Of a stretch of 43,493 bases of DNA, positions 22,605 through 31,904 are shown one piece after another. How positions within the stretch are numbered: the stretch's first letter is position 1; every line of letters begins with the position of its first letter. Origin of the DNA: a virus; IMG/VR virus record IMGVR_UViG_3300037502_004045, positions 1-43,493 of that record; one strand, 5' to 3'. The position numbers and the translations under genes were made by a program. The notes beneath the pieces were generated by a model. That model had not been told where the DNA came from and made no database searches. It was given only the letters and a program-made list of their open reading frames with translations.

Positions 22605-24917
22605 ATGAGTGATTTTGCTTTAGATTTTGGCTTAGGTTTAGATACTAACTTAAACTTTGGAATAAATGATACTTTAAGCTTCTTTAAAAAGGAATTACAG
22701 AAGAGTATAATTGAATTAAAGAGTTTTAACACTCAATTAACAGAAACTAATACAAATTTAACAGAACTTAACAATCATGATAACAAAGCTTCTAAGATTT
22801 CTACAATCAATAGCTTAGTTATTGGTAAAGTAGATAAGTTAACTATCAGTAATTTAACTAACAATGAAAGTGATAGAACAGGTCAAATTGAAAGAGGTAA
22901 AAGTAAAGATTCTAAAGAACAAAATGAAGGAAGTCAAGACCAACAACAATCAGGAATAACGGATTTCTTATCAAGTAATAAGTATGTATTAGCTTTGGCT
23001 AGTACTCTAACAACAGTTCCTGGACTCGTAACAGTATACAAGGGTTTAAAATCTACGTTAGACAAATTTAAATTAGGTATTAGTCCAAAAAATTTCAAGT
23101 TAAATAATATCTATTCTTCACAAGGACTATTAGGTTCAGGTTATAAGTTGCCGGGGTTATCTGGAAGCTATGGCTTGGGAGAATCTCTCTTAAAATTTGG
23201 TTCCTTATCTGCTGGCATATCTTTAGCAATTCATGATGGTTTTAAAGGAGTATCAAAATCTCAAGAATGGCTAGGCAAGAAGAAAGGTAATACTTTTCTT
23301 GGTAAAGCTAACTCCTTTACTAGTGCAGTGATAGGAGGGACTGATTCTGGCTGGTCAGGTGCTTTCAAAGGATTAGGAAAGGGAGCCTTAATTGGAGGTT
23401 ATTTTGGACCTGTTGGGGCTGCTATTGGTGGTGCTATTGGAGCTGGTTTAGGAGCTATTGGAGGAGAAAGAATTGCTAAATGGGTAGGTGGTGTTAAATC
23501 GGATCAAAAACAAAAAGATATAAAATCTGAATTAAACACTAAGAGAAATACTAATAAAGATTTAGTTACCTCAGCTAAGATTGCTATAACAGCTCAAGAA
23601 ATTAGTACAACAGACCAGGGGAATACAACTGTCTTATCTGGTAATAAGGGTAATTCTAATCCAGCTCAAAAAAGCTTAAAGCAAGGCTCTAGTGATGCTG
23701 CAAGCGGAGATAAACAGCCTACTTTGTTAGAGGTACTACAAGAGATTGCTAGTGATGTGAAGAGGATAGCTAATAAGGTGATTAGTATTGGTCAACCGAA
23801 AGAGCTTATAACATCTGAAGTTGCTACTAAACAAGGTGTAGGGGATATAAGTACAAATAAAAAGGATGAGAATAATAAAAAAGATCAAAAAAGTCAAAAT
23901 AAGCAAAGTAGTATCTGGTCTAATCTTTATAATTGGTTGGCTTCTCCCCCCAAGTGGCTACAGTCCTTTTTTAATGCTGATGCTCTAGCAGGATTACTTG
24001 CTGGTAAGACTATCAGTCAAGCAGTTTTAGGTGAAGGAAAAGGTTTATTTTCTGTTATTAAAAAAGCTCCTAAATTATTAGGAAATATGTTTAAGACTAA
24101 TAAATTTATCCCTAATTCTTATCAGGGAGTTCTAGGTTATAAATTGCCAAAACTACCTGGTAGCTTTGGTTTGGATGAAGTAGCTGTAAGGGCTGGAGCT
24201 TCAGTTGCTGGTCTAGGCTTAGCAGTTGTTGATGGTATTAAGGGAATCACTAAATCTAAAGAATGGTTAGGTAAGGAAAAAGGTCATACCTTAATTGGTA
24301 AAGCCAATTCCTTTACTGGAGCAGCTTTAGGAGGAACTGATTCTGGTTGGTCAGGTGCTTTCAAAGGTGCAGGAAAAGGAGCCTTAATTGGATCTTACTT
24401 TGGACCGATTGGGACAGCTGTAGGTGCTGGTGTTGGTGGTATTTTAGGTGCTATTGGAGGAGAACGGATTACTAAAGGGCTACAAGCTACTGGAGATTTT
24501 ATTGGTAATAGATTCAAAAAAGTTGGTAATTGGTTTGGAGAAAAAGTATTTGAATTTGGTCAAAATGATGATATGAATCCAGTAAAACCAAAGGTACTTA
24601 GAGGTCGAGGAGTGATAATTAATCAAGATAAGGAAATTAGAAGTATCCCTAGACATCCTCGAAGTCAATATCTAAGAAATCAAAGAATTACTACTGATTT
24701 TCAAGGGATAAGTTTTAATCAAACTACTACCAATGATATGATTGCTAATAACTCTAATATTAAAGAAGGTAATACATTAAAACAACAAGAGGTTAAGCAA
24801 GTTTTTAATCTTAATATCTCTGGAGATACTGCTGATCCTTATGCTATAGAGCAGGCTATTAAAAATGGTTTTGCTAAGTTAATTGCTGAAGATGCAGCAG
24901 CAGTAATTTCAACATAA
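22605..24917 (+). CDS. tail tape measure protein of the contractile module (770 aa)
   Basis: Long protein between chaperone and baseplate genes. It has a helical N-terminus ('FKKELQKSIIELKSFNTQLT'), Gly/Ala-rich hydrophobic stretches and a polar linker. A block of about 70 residues occurs twice (near residues 225-295 and 545-615), with shared 'KANSFT', 'GGTDSGWSGAFKG' and 'GKGALIG', so the gene grew by duplication. ATG 22605 is chosen over an upstream in-frame GTG at 22557 because AAAGGAGGTG precedes it and the longer form would begin inside the terminator. Predicted tail length near 115 nm, half that of the left module (inference). Confidence 0.85.
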   Translation: MSDFALDFGLGLDTNLNFGINDTLSFFKKELQKSIIELKSFNTQLTETNTNLTELNNHDNKASKISTINSLVIGKVDKLTISNLTNNESDRTGQIERGKSKDSKEQNEGSQDQQQSGITDFLSSNKYVLALASTLTTVPGLVTVYKGLKSTLDKFKLGISPKNFKLNNIYSSQGLLGSGYKLPGLSGSYGLGESLLKFGSLSAGISLAIHDGFKGVSKSQEWLGKKKGNTFLGKANSFTSAVIGGTDSGWSGAFKGLGKGALIGGYFGPVGAAIGGAIGAGLGAIGGERIAKWVGGVKSDQKQKDIKSELNTKRNTNKDLVTSAKIAITAQEISTTDQGNTTVLSGNKGNSNPAQKSLKQGSSDAASGDKQPTLLEVLQEIASDVKRIANKVISIGQPKELITSEVATKQGVGDISTNKKDENNKKDQKSQNKQSSIWSNLYNWLASPPKWLQSFFNADALAGLLAGKTISQAVLGEGKGLFSVIKKAPKLLGNMFKTNKFIPNSYQGVLGYKLPKLPGSFGLDEVAVRAGASVAGLGLAVVDGIKGITKSKEWLGKEKGHTLIGKANSFTGAALGGTDSGWSGAFKGAGKGALIGSYFGPIGTAVGAGVGGILGAIGGERITKGLQATGDFIGNRFKKVGNWFGEKVFEFGQNDDMNPVKPKVLRGRGVIINQDKEIRSIPRHPRSQYLRNQRITTDFQGISFNQTTTNDMIANNSNIKEGNTLKQQEVKQVFNLNISGDTADPYAIEQAIKNGFAKLIAEDAAAVIST

Positions 24918-25069
24918 GAAATTATAATTTTTCCCTATCTTTTTAACTAATAAAAATGAGATAATGATAATATAGATTTCTTTACAGAGTACAATTTACA
25001 GGTAAATTATACTTTTTGAAGAATAAATTACAATAGTTATCCAGATTATATAGTAGATTAGGGGAATAT

Positions 25070-25651
25070 ATGAATAACAAACAAAAAACTTCTAAATCAA
25101 AGTTATTTTTAATGATAATTTTTTATTTAATTATTTTATATCTGTATTATCGAGGAGGAAGTTTTGTTAAAATTGCTGGTAATGGTAGTCCAATAGAGGT
25201 TAAACTAGCACTTAAATTAGGAGCTGATGTGAATCAAAGAGTTCAGGAAGAGGAAGTAGAAGGATTAACCCCTTTAATGGGAGCAGCTAAATATAATAAT
25301 CTAGAAGTTTTAAAGATATTAGTAGACCATGGAGCAAAAGTAAATGAACGCGATCGTTTGGAATTTACACCTTTAATGTATGCGGTAGCTTTTAATTCTA
25401 ATCCACAAGTAACTAAAATATTGTTAGAGGCTGGAGCTGAAGTTAATGGTGTAAGAGATGGTGGTTGGACACCGTTAATGTGGGCAGCTAGATATAATCA
25501 AAACCCTGAGGTAGTACTAACTCTTTTAAACTATGGTGCCGATCCAAAAGCCAGAAATAATGGAAATTGGCGTCCAATTGATTTAGCTGATAAGAATGAA
25601 AATTTAAAGGGAACAGATGTCTATTATAAGTTACAGAAGTTGAGTTATTAG
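25070..25651 (+). CDS. membrane-anchored ankyrin-repeat protein (193 aa)
   Basis: N-terminal basic segment and one hydrophobic span (about residues 13-27, 'LFLMIIFYLIILYLYY'), then about four ankyrin repeats ('SPIEVKLALKLGADVNQR', 'LTPLMGAAKYNNLEVLKI', 'FTPLMYAVAFNSNPQVTK', 'WTPLMWAARYNQNPEVVL'). No lipobox, so the repeats are held at the outer face by an uncleaved anchor. Clearly related to the 22193 lipoprotein. It sits between the tape measure and baseplate genes, followed by its own terminator. Such inserted genes are typically expressed independently of the late operon. A protective role for the host cell is inferred only. Confidence 0.8.
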   Translation: MNNKQKTSKSKLFLMIIFYLIILYLYYRGGSFVKIAGNGSPIEVKLALKLGADVNQRVQEEEVEGLTPLMGAAKYNNLEVLKILVDHGAKVNERDRLEFTPLMYAVAFNSNPQVTKILLEAGAEVNGVRDGGWTPLMWAARYNQNPEVVLTLLNYGADPKARNNGNWRPIDLADKNENLKGTDVYYKLQKLSY

Positions 25652-25688
25652 TAAGTAGTAATAAGTTAAAAATAATCAATTTTAAGAT

Positions 25689-25713
25689 AAACACCCAATT
25701 TGGGTGTTTTTTT
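25689..25713 (+). terminator. terminator after ankyrin gene 2
   Basis: AAACACCC/GGGTGTTT stem with loop AATTT and T-run, the same stem sequence as the terminator after ankyrin gene 1. Confidence 0.85.
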
Positions 25714-25767
25714 ATTGCCAATAATTCACTTGGTTGTAATTACTCGCTATGAAACTTTTTTCATTTA

Positions 25768-25825
25768 AAACAATGTTATATACACAAAATATGTATATAA
25801 CATTGTTTATGACTCTTAATGAGTC
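25768..25825. promoter_or_regulatory. 16-bp inverted repeat and adjacent GACTC-GAGTC palindrome
   Basis: Perfect arms at 25768-25783 and 25793-25808 around a 9-nt loop, without a T-run. Next to it, GACTCTTAATGAGTC (25811-25825) is a palindrome whose halves match the sites before ankyrin gene 1. A weak -10 TACAAT lies at 25853-25858, upstream of the Dit-like gene. Probably the control region that restarts transcription of the baseplate genes. Confidence 0.5.
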
Positions 25826-25911
25826 TAAATACTTCCTTATTTATGTCAATGTTACAATAAGAGTAATATTCAATTAGTAGTTAAATTCTTAAAGAAGATG
25901 GTGGTGATAAG

Positions 25912-26373
25912 ATGGCTAAACTAGGTAAATTAATCTTTGAAGTGGTTGAGGAAGAGACCGTTGACTTTACTAATAATCTAATCTCTAAACCGATAGAGGA
26001 TCGTAATGAGATTTCAGATCATATAACCCATCAGCCAGTTACGGTTAATATTAAGTTTGTAGTATCTGCTCTTAATAGTAAAGATACTTATGATACTTTG
26101 ATTGAGATGCATAATTCTAATCAAGTTTATGACTATAATGGAGTTCATGGCTTTTATAATAATATGGCAATTAAGAGTTTAAGTGTTCCTAGAAATTCTA
26201 AGATAGTAGAGGGATTTCAAGGAAGCCTTAAATTACAACAGATTAGAATTGTAGAACAACAGAGTATTCAAAGGGCATTAGGCAAGGACCCAGTTACTGA
26301 AAATCAAGCCCAAAGTGATAGTAAGCAAGCAGAGAAAAGAAGTACTAAAGAAGATAATATTCAAAAGACCTAA
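25912..26373 (+). CDS. Dit-like baseplate protein (153 aa)
   Basis: The N-terminal 120 residues resemble the Dit-like N-terminal domain of tail proteins ('GKLIFEVVEEETVDFTNNLI', 'ISDHITHQPVTVNIKFVV', 'VYDYNGVHGFYNNMAIKSLS'), a beta-rich ring-forming fold. The C-terminal 30 residues are charged and unstructured. In compact contractile phages this gene sits after the tape measure and before plug and hub, as here. GGTGGTGATAAG precedes the ATG. Confidence 0.7.
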   Translation: MAKLGKLIFEVVEEETVDFTNNLISKPIEDRNEISDHITHQPVTVNIKFVVSALNSKDTYDTLIEMHNSNQVYDYNGVHGFYNNMAIKSLSVPRNSKIVEGFQGSLKLQQIRIVEQQSIQRALGKDPVTENQAQSDSKQAEKRSTKEDNIQKT

Positions 26374-26391
26374 TAAAAAAGGGGGATTAAG

Positions 26392-26733
26392 GTGAAAGTC
26401 AATTATTTGCCTATTAATAGAGAAGAGATTGAAAAGAGACCCGATAAATTTATCACAACTATTGATAAGATAGAGCTTATCTTTGAAATTTCATGGAATC
26501 CAGAGATGGAAGCCTTCTTCTTTAAACTCTATGATTACGAAGAAAATCCTATTTTATTAGGAAGAAGAATAGTTTATGGAGAAGATATGTTAGCTACTTT
26601 GATAGATGAAAGGATTCCAGATGTTAAGATTATTCCTCTAGACAAGACGGGGGCAGCAGAGAGAGAAGGAATCACCTTTGAAAATTTCATGGTCAGTGTT
26701 AAACCTTATATTATTGAAGGTGATAGTCAATGA
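26392..26733 (+). CDS. baseplate plug-like protein (113 aa)
   Basis: Small beta-rich protein ('KFITTIDKIELIFEISWNPE', 'ILLGRRIVYGEDMLA') matching the pattern of the baseplate plug family found between Dit-like and hub genes in simple myophages. Starts at GTG 26392 after GGGGGATTAAG and overlaps the hub gene by 4 bases (ATGA), so the two are translated together. Confidence 0.65.
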   Translation: MKVNYLPINREEIEKRPDKFITTIDKIELIFEISWNPEMEAFFFKLYDYEENPILLGRRIVYGEDMLATLIDERIPDVKIIPLDKTGAAEREGITFENFMVSVKPYIIEGDSQ

Positions 26734-27530
26734 CTGCTTTTGGTAGGAATGTAGAGCTTACTATTGATGATAAGGTAATTAAATATCCAGATTTAGAGAT
26801 GAGCTTTGAAGTAAATTTTGATACGAAATCTGATGGGAATGTGGGAAATATAAAGGTTTATAATTTAAGTAAAGAGACTATTAGACTGATTAAAAAGAAT
26901 GCGGTATTGAGCTTAAAAGCAGGATATAAGGATGACATAGATTATATCTTTATAGGGGTTGTAGCTTCTGCTACTACCAAGTGGAAGAATCCTGACAAGG
27001 AAACAGAGATTATTATTGGTGATCATACTGATGCTTGGCTAAATACTACAATTAATCAAACCTGGCGCAAGGGAATTCAAGCTTCTAAGGTAATTAAGGA
27101 TGTTGTAGCTGTCCTTCCCTTAGAGATTGGGAAGATAGAGATACCAGAGGATAAGAGTTATCCTAAAGCAAAGACCTTTAGCTGTACTTGTAAGAAGGCT
27201 TTAGAAGAGCTAGCAGCTGACTTATCTTTAAAGCTCCATGTCAATAAAGGGAAAATCTATTTAAGGTCAGAAGACAAAGGAACAGAGCAGATAGTTATTT
27301 TAAATAAAGATACAGGCTTAATAGGCAGCCCTCAAGAGATAAGTACTACAGATGCTAAGAAGGATAAATATAAGATTCAATCCTTATTGAATTACAGAAT
27401 TGAAAGTGATTTAGTATTAAAGGTGGAATCGAATACAATCAATGGCTATTATCGAGTAGAGCAGGGCAAGCATTTTTTAAGTGGAGATGACTTTTTAACT
27501 GAGATTGAAGTTAGTAAATATGAAGAATAG
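26730..27530 (+). CDS. baseplate hub protein, gp27/late-control-D-like (266 aa)
   Basis: Typical hub layout: an N-terminal domain ('DLEMSFEVNFDTKSDGNVGN', 'IKVYNLSKETIRLIKKNAVL') as in small-phage hub proteins, then a middle domain with 'FSCTCKKALEELAADLSLKL' and a C-terminal barrel ending 'TEIEVSKYEE'. The hub trimer links the tube to the spike. It is translationally coupled to the plug gene and separated from the spike gene by a decayed lipoprotein gene. Confidence 0.75.
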   Translation: MTAFGRNVELTIDDKVIKYPDLEMSFEVNFDTKSDGNVGNIKVYNLSKETIRLIKKNAVLSLKAGYKDDIDYIFIGVVASATTKWKNPDKETEIIIGDHTDAWLNTTINQTWRKGIQASKVIKDVVAVLPLEIGKIEIPEDKSYPKAKTFSCTCKKALEELAADLSLKLHVNKGKIYLRSEDKGTEQIVILNKDTGLIGSPQEISTTDAKKDKYKIQSLLNYRIESDLVLKVESNTINGYYRVEQGKHFLSGDDFLTEIEVSKYEE

Positions 27531-27646
27531 ATCTTATTTATCTTTCTCTAAAATCATTATTTTAAGATAAAATATAGTAATTAATAGAATTAAAACCACT
27601 TATATACTATAATATAGATAAAGTGTTAATAATTGGAGGAAGCTAG

Positions 27647-28478
27647 ATGGTGTCTAAAATAAAATTACTAATATGGGTAATAATAGCAATTATGTTACAG
27701 GATGTATAATAAAGGGATTAGCTGAGAAACAAGCAGCTCGAGAGAGAGTAGCCAAGGTACACCAAGAGGCATTGGAATATTTACAAGACTTGTATAATGA
27801 AGAGTTTGTAATCAAAGATACGAGATATATCAAAAATACAGGTGTTTGGGAGCTGACAGCAGCGCCAAAGACTGATCAAGACTTAGATTTCTTTGTTAAA
27901 ACAGGTGGGATGTATGGAGATGGCTTTGTATCTAATTATGCAAAATTAAAGTTATCTTAATCAATCAAAAGACTATTATAATCCAGTTTTAAAAGAAATC
28001 TTTGGAAGACAAATGTACTTCTATTCTAATATGGCGACAAGGGCAAAATTTAAAGATAGTAAGATACCGACCTTTGAAGAATTATTGGAATATGGTCCTG
28101 AAGATACTTATGTCAATATATTCATTTACATATTTGAAGATGTAATAACTGATGAGAAGAGAAAAAAAGAATTTCTATCTAACGTGCTGGAGTTATTAGA
28201 GTACCTGCGAGGACAAAATCTGAAATGGGCACAAATTCAAGTAAATATCTATGATGAAGAGTTCTTTAAAGATAAGGATATAGAATATCTTAAAAGAGAC
28301 ACAGTTCTTTCATACAGGCTCAGTAAACCTTAAATATAATGCTTTTGAATATAAATCCTATGAAGTATATGGATTGAGAATAAGTCGTAAGGAATTTTCT
28401 GAAATAAAGACACTTAAAGGTTTAGAAGGTGAATTGTATAAAACAGATAAAAAAATTTTTAAGAGAATAAAAAATTAA
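27647..28478 (+). pseudogene. decayed lipoprotein gene with three frameshifts
   Basis: One protein can be followed across frames. It starts 'MVSKIKLLIWVIIAIML' at ATG 27647 behind GGAGGAAG and should continue into 'GC' of a lipobox but shifts frame at about 27705. The body (to 27957) then shifts again into 'NQSKDYYNPVLKEIFGRQMY' and on to 28331, and a last segment ('YEVYGLRISRKEF' to a stop at 28476-28478) is in a third frame. Open pieces at 27673-27960 and 28013-28333 are thus fragments, not genes. It resembles small phage lipoproteins inserted as morons. Neighbours on both sides are intact, which argues against poor sequence quality. Confidence 0.7.
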
Positions 28479-28565
28479 GCAAGAAATCTTAATTTAATTT
28501 TGCTAGATTAGCGAAAAATATATTTTAAATACATTTCTTTAGTAGGAGAGAGGTGAAGCAGAAAG

Positions 28566-31500
28566 GTGAGTCAAATTATAGAGATTAAAAGAAAAATAGA
28601 GTTATTAAGTCAGGAATTTACAGAATTATTGGAGCTCAAGGAATTAGCTAATGATGTTGAGCAAGGAATGGTGAGCTTGTCTGATGAAGAGAAGAAAGAA
28701 TTAGAAGATTCTATTACTTCTACAAATCATCAAGTAGAGACTTTACAACAGGAATTAAATCAATTATCCAAGGAAGTATCCTCTGAAGTTGCAACTGAGG
28801 TTATAGAAGATACCAAAGTAAGGTTATACAAGATAGAGGAAGAAATCATAAATAATCAAGAAAAAATAGCAGAGTTGGAAGAATTAAAAAAATCAATAGA
28901 ATCAGAAATAGAGTTACTAAACCTTGAACAATTAATCACATATAAAGAGGTTGAGATAGACAAATTAAAGGAAAAAAAAGAATTAATAAAATCGATACAA
29001 CAACTTTTTTATAAATCAGAATTAGATCCAATAACCGACTTACAATACTTAGCCTTAGCTGATTTAGTATATGAGGATTTTAGTAAATTTAATGGCAATA
29101 ATGGTGGTATAGTACTAAATGATATATTTAATGATAATAGTAATTTTAAATCTAAAAGAGAAGATACCAAAAGTAGATGGAGAACTTACAGAAAACATGT
29201 AGGAGATTGGATGTTTTTAAAAGCCTATAATCCTAAAGAATTATTAACTGGGGGAAAAGAAGAGCTGACTCTAGAAGAAGAGCAGTTCTATGCAGCTGCT
29301 TTTCAGCACCCTGATAAGAAAAGAATAGTCATTACCTACAGAGGAACAGATGGTGATAATGGAGCTTATGACCGAGGGAAGACGATATCAGGTGTCAGTG
29401 TAAGCCAATCAATCCCTATATTAAAAGAATTAATTCCTATATTAGCAGAAAAGATTACCATACTAAAGAAAAAATTAAATATTGATCCCGACTTTCTATT
29501 GGAACATCTAGTTACAAATAGAAAGATAGCAGTAGATACTCCAGGAAGACAGTTTGAATTAGCTAAAGAATTTTATGAAAAAATACAAACTTTGTATAAT
29601 GATAATATTTCTTTTACTGGTCATTCCCTTGGTGGTGGCTTAGCCCAATATGCAGCAGTAATCTCTTCTAGTAAATCTAATCTCCCAACTTCAGTGAAGA
29701 ATACTGTAACTTGGAATGGAATAGGAATCAAAGCATTTTCAAAGATAATGGGCTATGAATTCTTCGATGAATATATCTCTATTGCCCAAAGGCTAAGAGA
29801 TATATCAGGGGAATTTGCTAAAGATCATATACCTTTTATAATATATACAAGTTTAGCGAAGAGTACTTTAAATTCTTTTGAAGAGAAGGGCTATATAAGA
29901 GATGGAGAGATAACAGACGAGTTCTTAAATATCAAAGGAGAAATAGACACTGAAAAGATAAAAGAGGTCATAACACCTTTAAGTATAAAAAGAGCATTCA
30001 TAGAGTTTTTTAAAGAGTTAATACAGATTGTAGGTGATATAGGAGATATTCTTAAAACACCAGTTATTGGAGTCTTAAAATTTATTTTCAACAGAGTAGA
30101 TGTTATTTTTGAGACTTTATGTAATGATGATGGCTACAATATCTTTGATTCTCCTAAAAATATACAGAAAAAATTAGAATCTAAAAGAAGATTTGCTACC
30201 TATTATCAAAGTGGAGATAAGTTTGAAAAAAGGGTAGTCAATTATATCAATTCTCTAGATTTAACAGGTAATTTTGCTCAGCATATAGGGAGTACTTATG
30301 TAGTTGATAAAGAGCTAAAAATAAAAGATGCTGAAAGCTTATTAGCAGATTACCCAGACATTGAAGGGATAGAATTTTCAGCTCAGCATGGATTTGATGT
30401 CTTTTATCCCTTTATACTCTTAGAAGAAGAAGGACAAGTCGGTGACCCTAAAAATAGATATGGTGAAACTGCTAAAGTTGGTGACATCACCACTAATCTC
30501 AGCTATGATTACCTCCGTTCCATAGTCAAAACTATCTTCTTAGATATAACTGATGCTGGAAAGAAGAAGAAACTATTAAAGAAGTTTTTTAAGAGTAAAG
30601 CAGCAGGAAGTAATTTAAAAGCAATCAAAGCTGCTTTAGCCAATAGTGCCATCTTTCAAGAAAGAAATGATAATCAAACTGTAGAGGATGTTATGGCTGA
30701 AAGTAAGATAATGTGGCTGCCTTATCGCGGGGCTTTAGTTATTATTGATGGTATTATTCCAGATATCTCTTTAACCTCAGATAATTTAAAATATAAATTA
30801 GATACAACCATCCTAGCAAATTTAGCTAAGATGACAGCTGATGAGATAAATAGCTTATGGAAGTGGGAGAGTAGTGAAGAGCAGGCTTATCTAACTTTGG
30901 GGACAGAAGATATCAATGAGAGTAATAAGACTATCTATCATGTTATTGATGAAGATGCAGAGGAGTATATAGATAATTCTAGACAGAACCTTAGTATAGA
31001 GCTTGAGCAAGGAGAAGCTAGCACAGAGCAAAGTAGCAATACCTTTGCTAACAAAACAACTCAACAGTCTACTCTAGCTAAGAATCAAAAGACTACTAGC
31101 TTAAGTGGCTTAATAAAGTCATTGATTAATCAAGAGCTAGATGAATTGAATGTAGCCTTACCAGCTAAAATAGAAAAGTATTATCCCAAAGAGTTAAAAG
31201 CTGAGGTTACCTTACTTGCTAAAAAGAATTTAGAGGGGCAAGAGGTTGTTATTCCCCCATTACTAGAGTGTCCAGTTAAGATATTAAAGGCTGGACCTTT
31301 TATTATTAGACCACCTTATCAAAAAGGTGATATAGTTCAGGTCTTATTCAATCAGCGTGCCTTAGATAAATTATTGATCACTGGAGAACCAGCCAGTGTA
31401 GAATATACTCGTCGCCATGCTTTAGATGATGCAGTAATTATTGGAGGATTAAAGACAGATAATCAAGTTGATACCCCAGATGAAGAGTTAAATAGCCTTT

Positions 31501-31838
31501 ATATCGCCAATACTGATACCAATTCAAGGGTCTTTATTAACTTACTTGGAGATATAATCGCTAATAATGAAACCCATCAAGTTGAGTTAATTCAAGGTAG
31601 CAATATCAATATTAGTACTGAAAATAAGGTCAATATCAATTGTAGTGAGGCAAATATCAACTCAGGTTCAATCAATTTAGGAAACAATGCTACTGAAAGT
31701 GTAGTCTTAGGTGATTCTTTTGCTGCAGTTTTTGAAAACCATACCCATCCTTATAGTTGGGGTCATAATCCTGGGTCAGGAGATACATCTCCTCCAAGTT
31801 CAAAAGTACCTTTAAGTTCAGTAACTAAAACAGAATAG
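28566..31838 (+). CDS. baseplate spike fused to a class 3 lipase (1090 aa)
   Basis: Three parts. Residues 1-150 form a charged coiled coil. Residues about 160-600 are a class 3 (Rossmann-type alpha/beta) lipase: 'TYRGTDG' near 258, nucleophile Ser354 in GHSLGG, and Asp565 in 'NSLDLTGN' and His573 in 'HIGSTYVV' as likely remaining triad members. Residues about 850-985 match the gp138-type spike N-terminal domain ('LPAKIEKYYPKELKAEVTLL', 'PPYQKGDIVQVLFNQR'), followed by a beta-helix-like repeat region and a His-rich tip ('NHTHPYSWGH'). The spike sits under the hub and is driven into the target on contraction, so the lipase would be delivered with it. Starts at GTG 28566. Confidence 0.8.
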   Translation: MSQIIEIKRKIELLSQEFTELLELKELANDVEQGMVSLSDEEKKELEDSITSTNHQVETLQQELNQLSKEVSSEVATEVIEDTKVRLYKIEEEIINNQEKIAELEELKKSIESEIELLNLEQLITYKEVEIDKLKEKKELIKSIQQLFYKSELDPITDLQYLALADLVYEDFSKFNGNNGGIVLNDIFNDNSNFKSKREDTKSRWRTYRKHVGDWMFLKAYNPKELLTGGKEELTLEEEQFYAAAFQHPDKKRIVITYRGTDGDNGAYDRGKTISGVSVSQSIPILKELIPILAEKITILKKKLNIDPDFLLEHLVTNRKIAVDTPGRQFELAKEFYEKIQTLYNDNISFTGHSLGGGLAQYAAVISSSKSNLPTSVKNTVTWNGIGIKAFSKIMGYEFFDEYISIAQRLRDISGEFAKDHIPFIIYTSLAKSTLNSFEEKGYIRDGEITDEFLNIKGEIDTEKIKEVITPLSIKRAFIEFFKELIQIVGDIGDILKTPVIGVLKFIFNRVDVIFETLCNDDGYNIFDSPKNIQKKLESKRRFATYYQSGDKFEKRVVNYINSLDLTGNFAQHIGSTYVVDKELKIKDAESLLADYPDIEGIEFSAQHGFDVFYPFILLEEEGQVGDPKNRYGETAKVGDITTNLSYDYLRSIVKTIFLDITDAGKKKKLLKKFFKSKAAGSNLKAIKAALANSAIFQERNDNQTVEDVMAESKIMWLPYRGALVIIDGIIPDISLTSDNLKYKLDTTILANLAKMTADEINSLWKWESSEEQAYLTLGTEDINESNKTIYHVIDEDAEEYIDNSRQNLSIELEQGEASTEQSSNTFANKTTQQSTLAKNQKTTSLSGLIKSLINQELDELNVALPAKIEKYYPKELKAEVTLLAKKNLEGQEVVIPPLLECPVKILKAGPFIIRPPYQKGDIVQVLFNQRALDKLLITGEPASVEYTRRHALDDAVIIGGLKTDNQVDTPDEELNSLYIANTDTNSRVFINLLGDIIANNETHQVELIQGSNINISTENKVNINCSEANINSGSINLGNNATESVVLGDSFAAVFENHTHPYSWGHNPGSGDTSPPSSKVPLSSVTKTE

Positions 31839-31852
31839 CTAAAGTTTATTAG

Positions 31853-31875
31853 GCAGCTAAAAGGCTGTTTTTTTA
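31853..31875 (+). terminator. short terminator after the spike gene
   Basis: CAGC/GCTG stem with a 6-nt loop and seven T. Weak stem, strong T-run. Confidence 0.6.
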
Positions 31876-31904
31876 TTTTAATAAGAGAAAGTAGAGGTGA
31901 TTAG

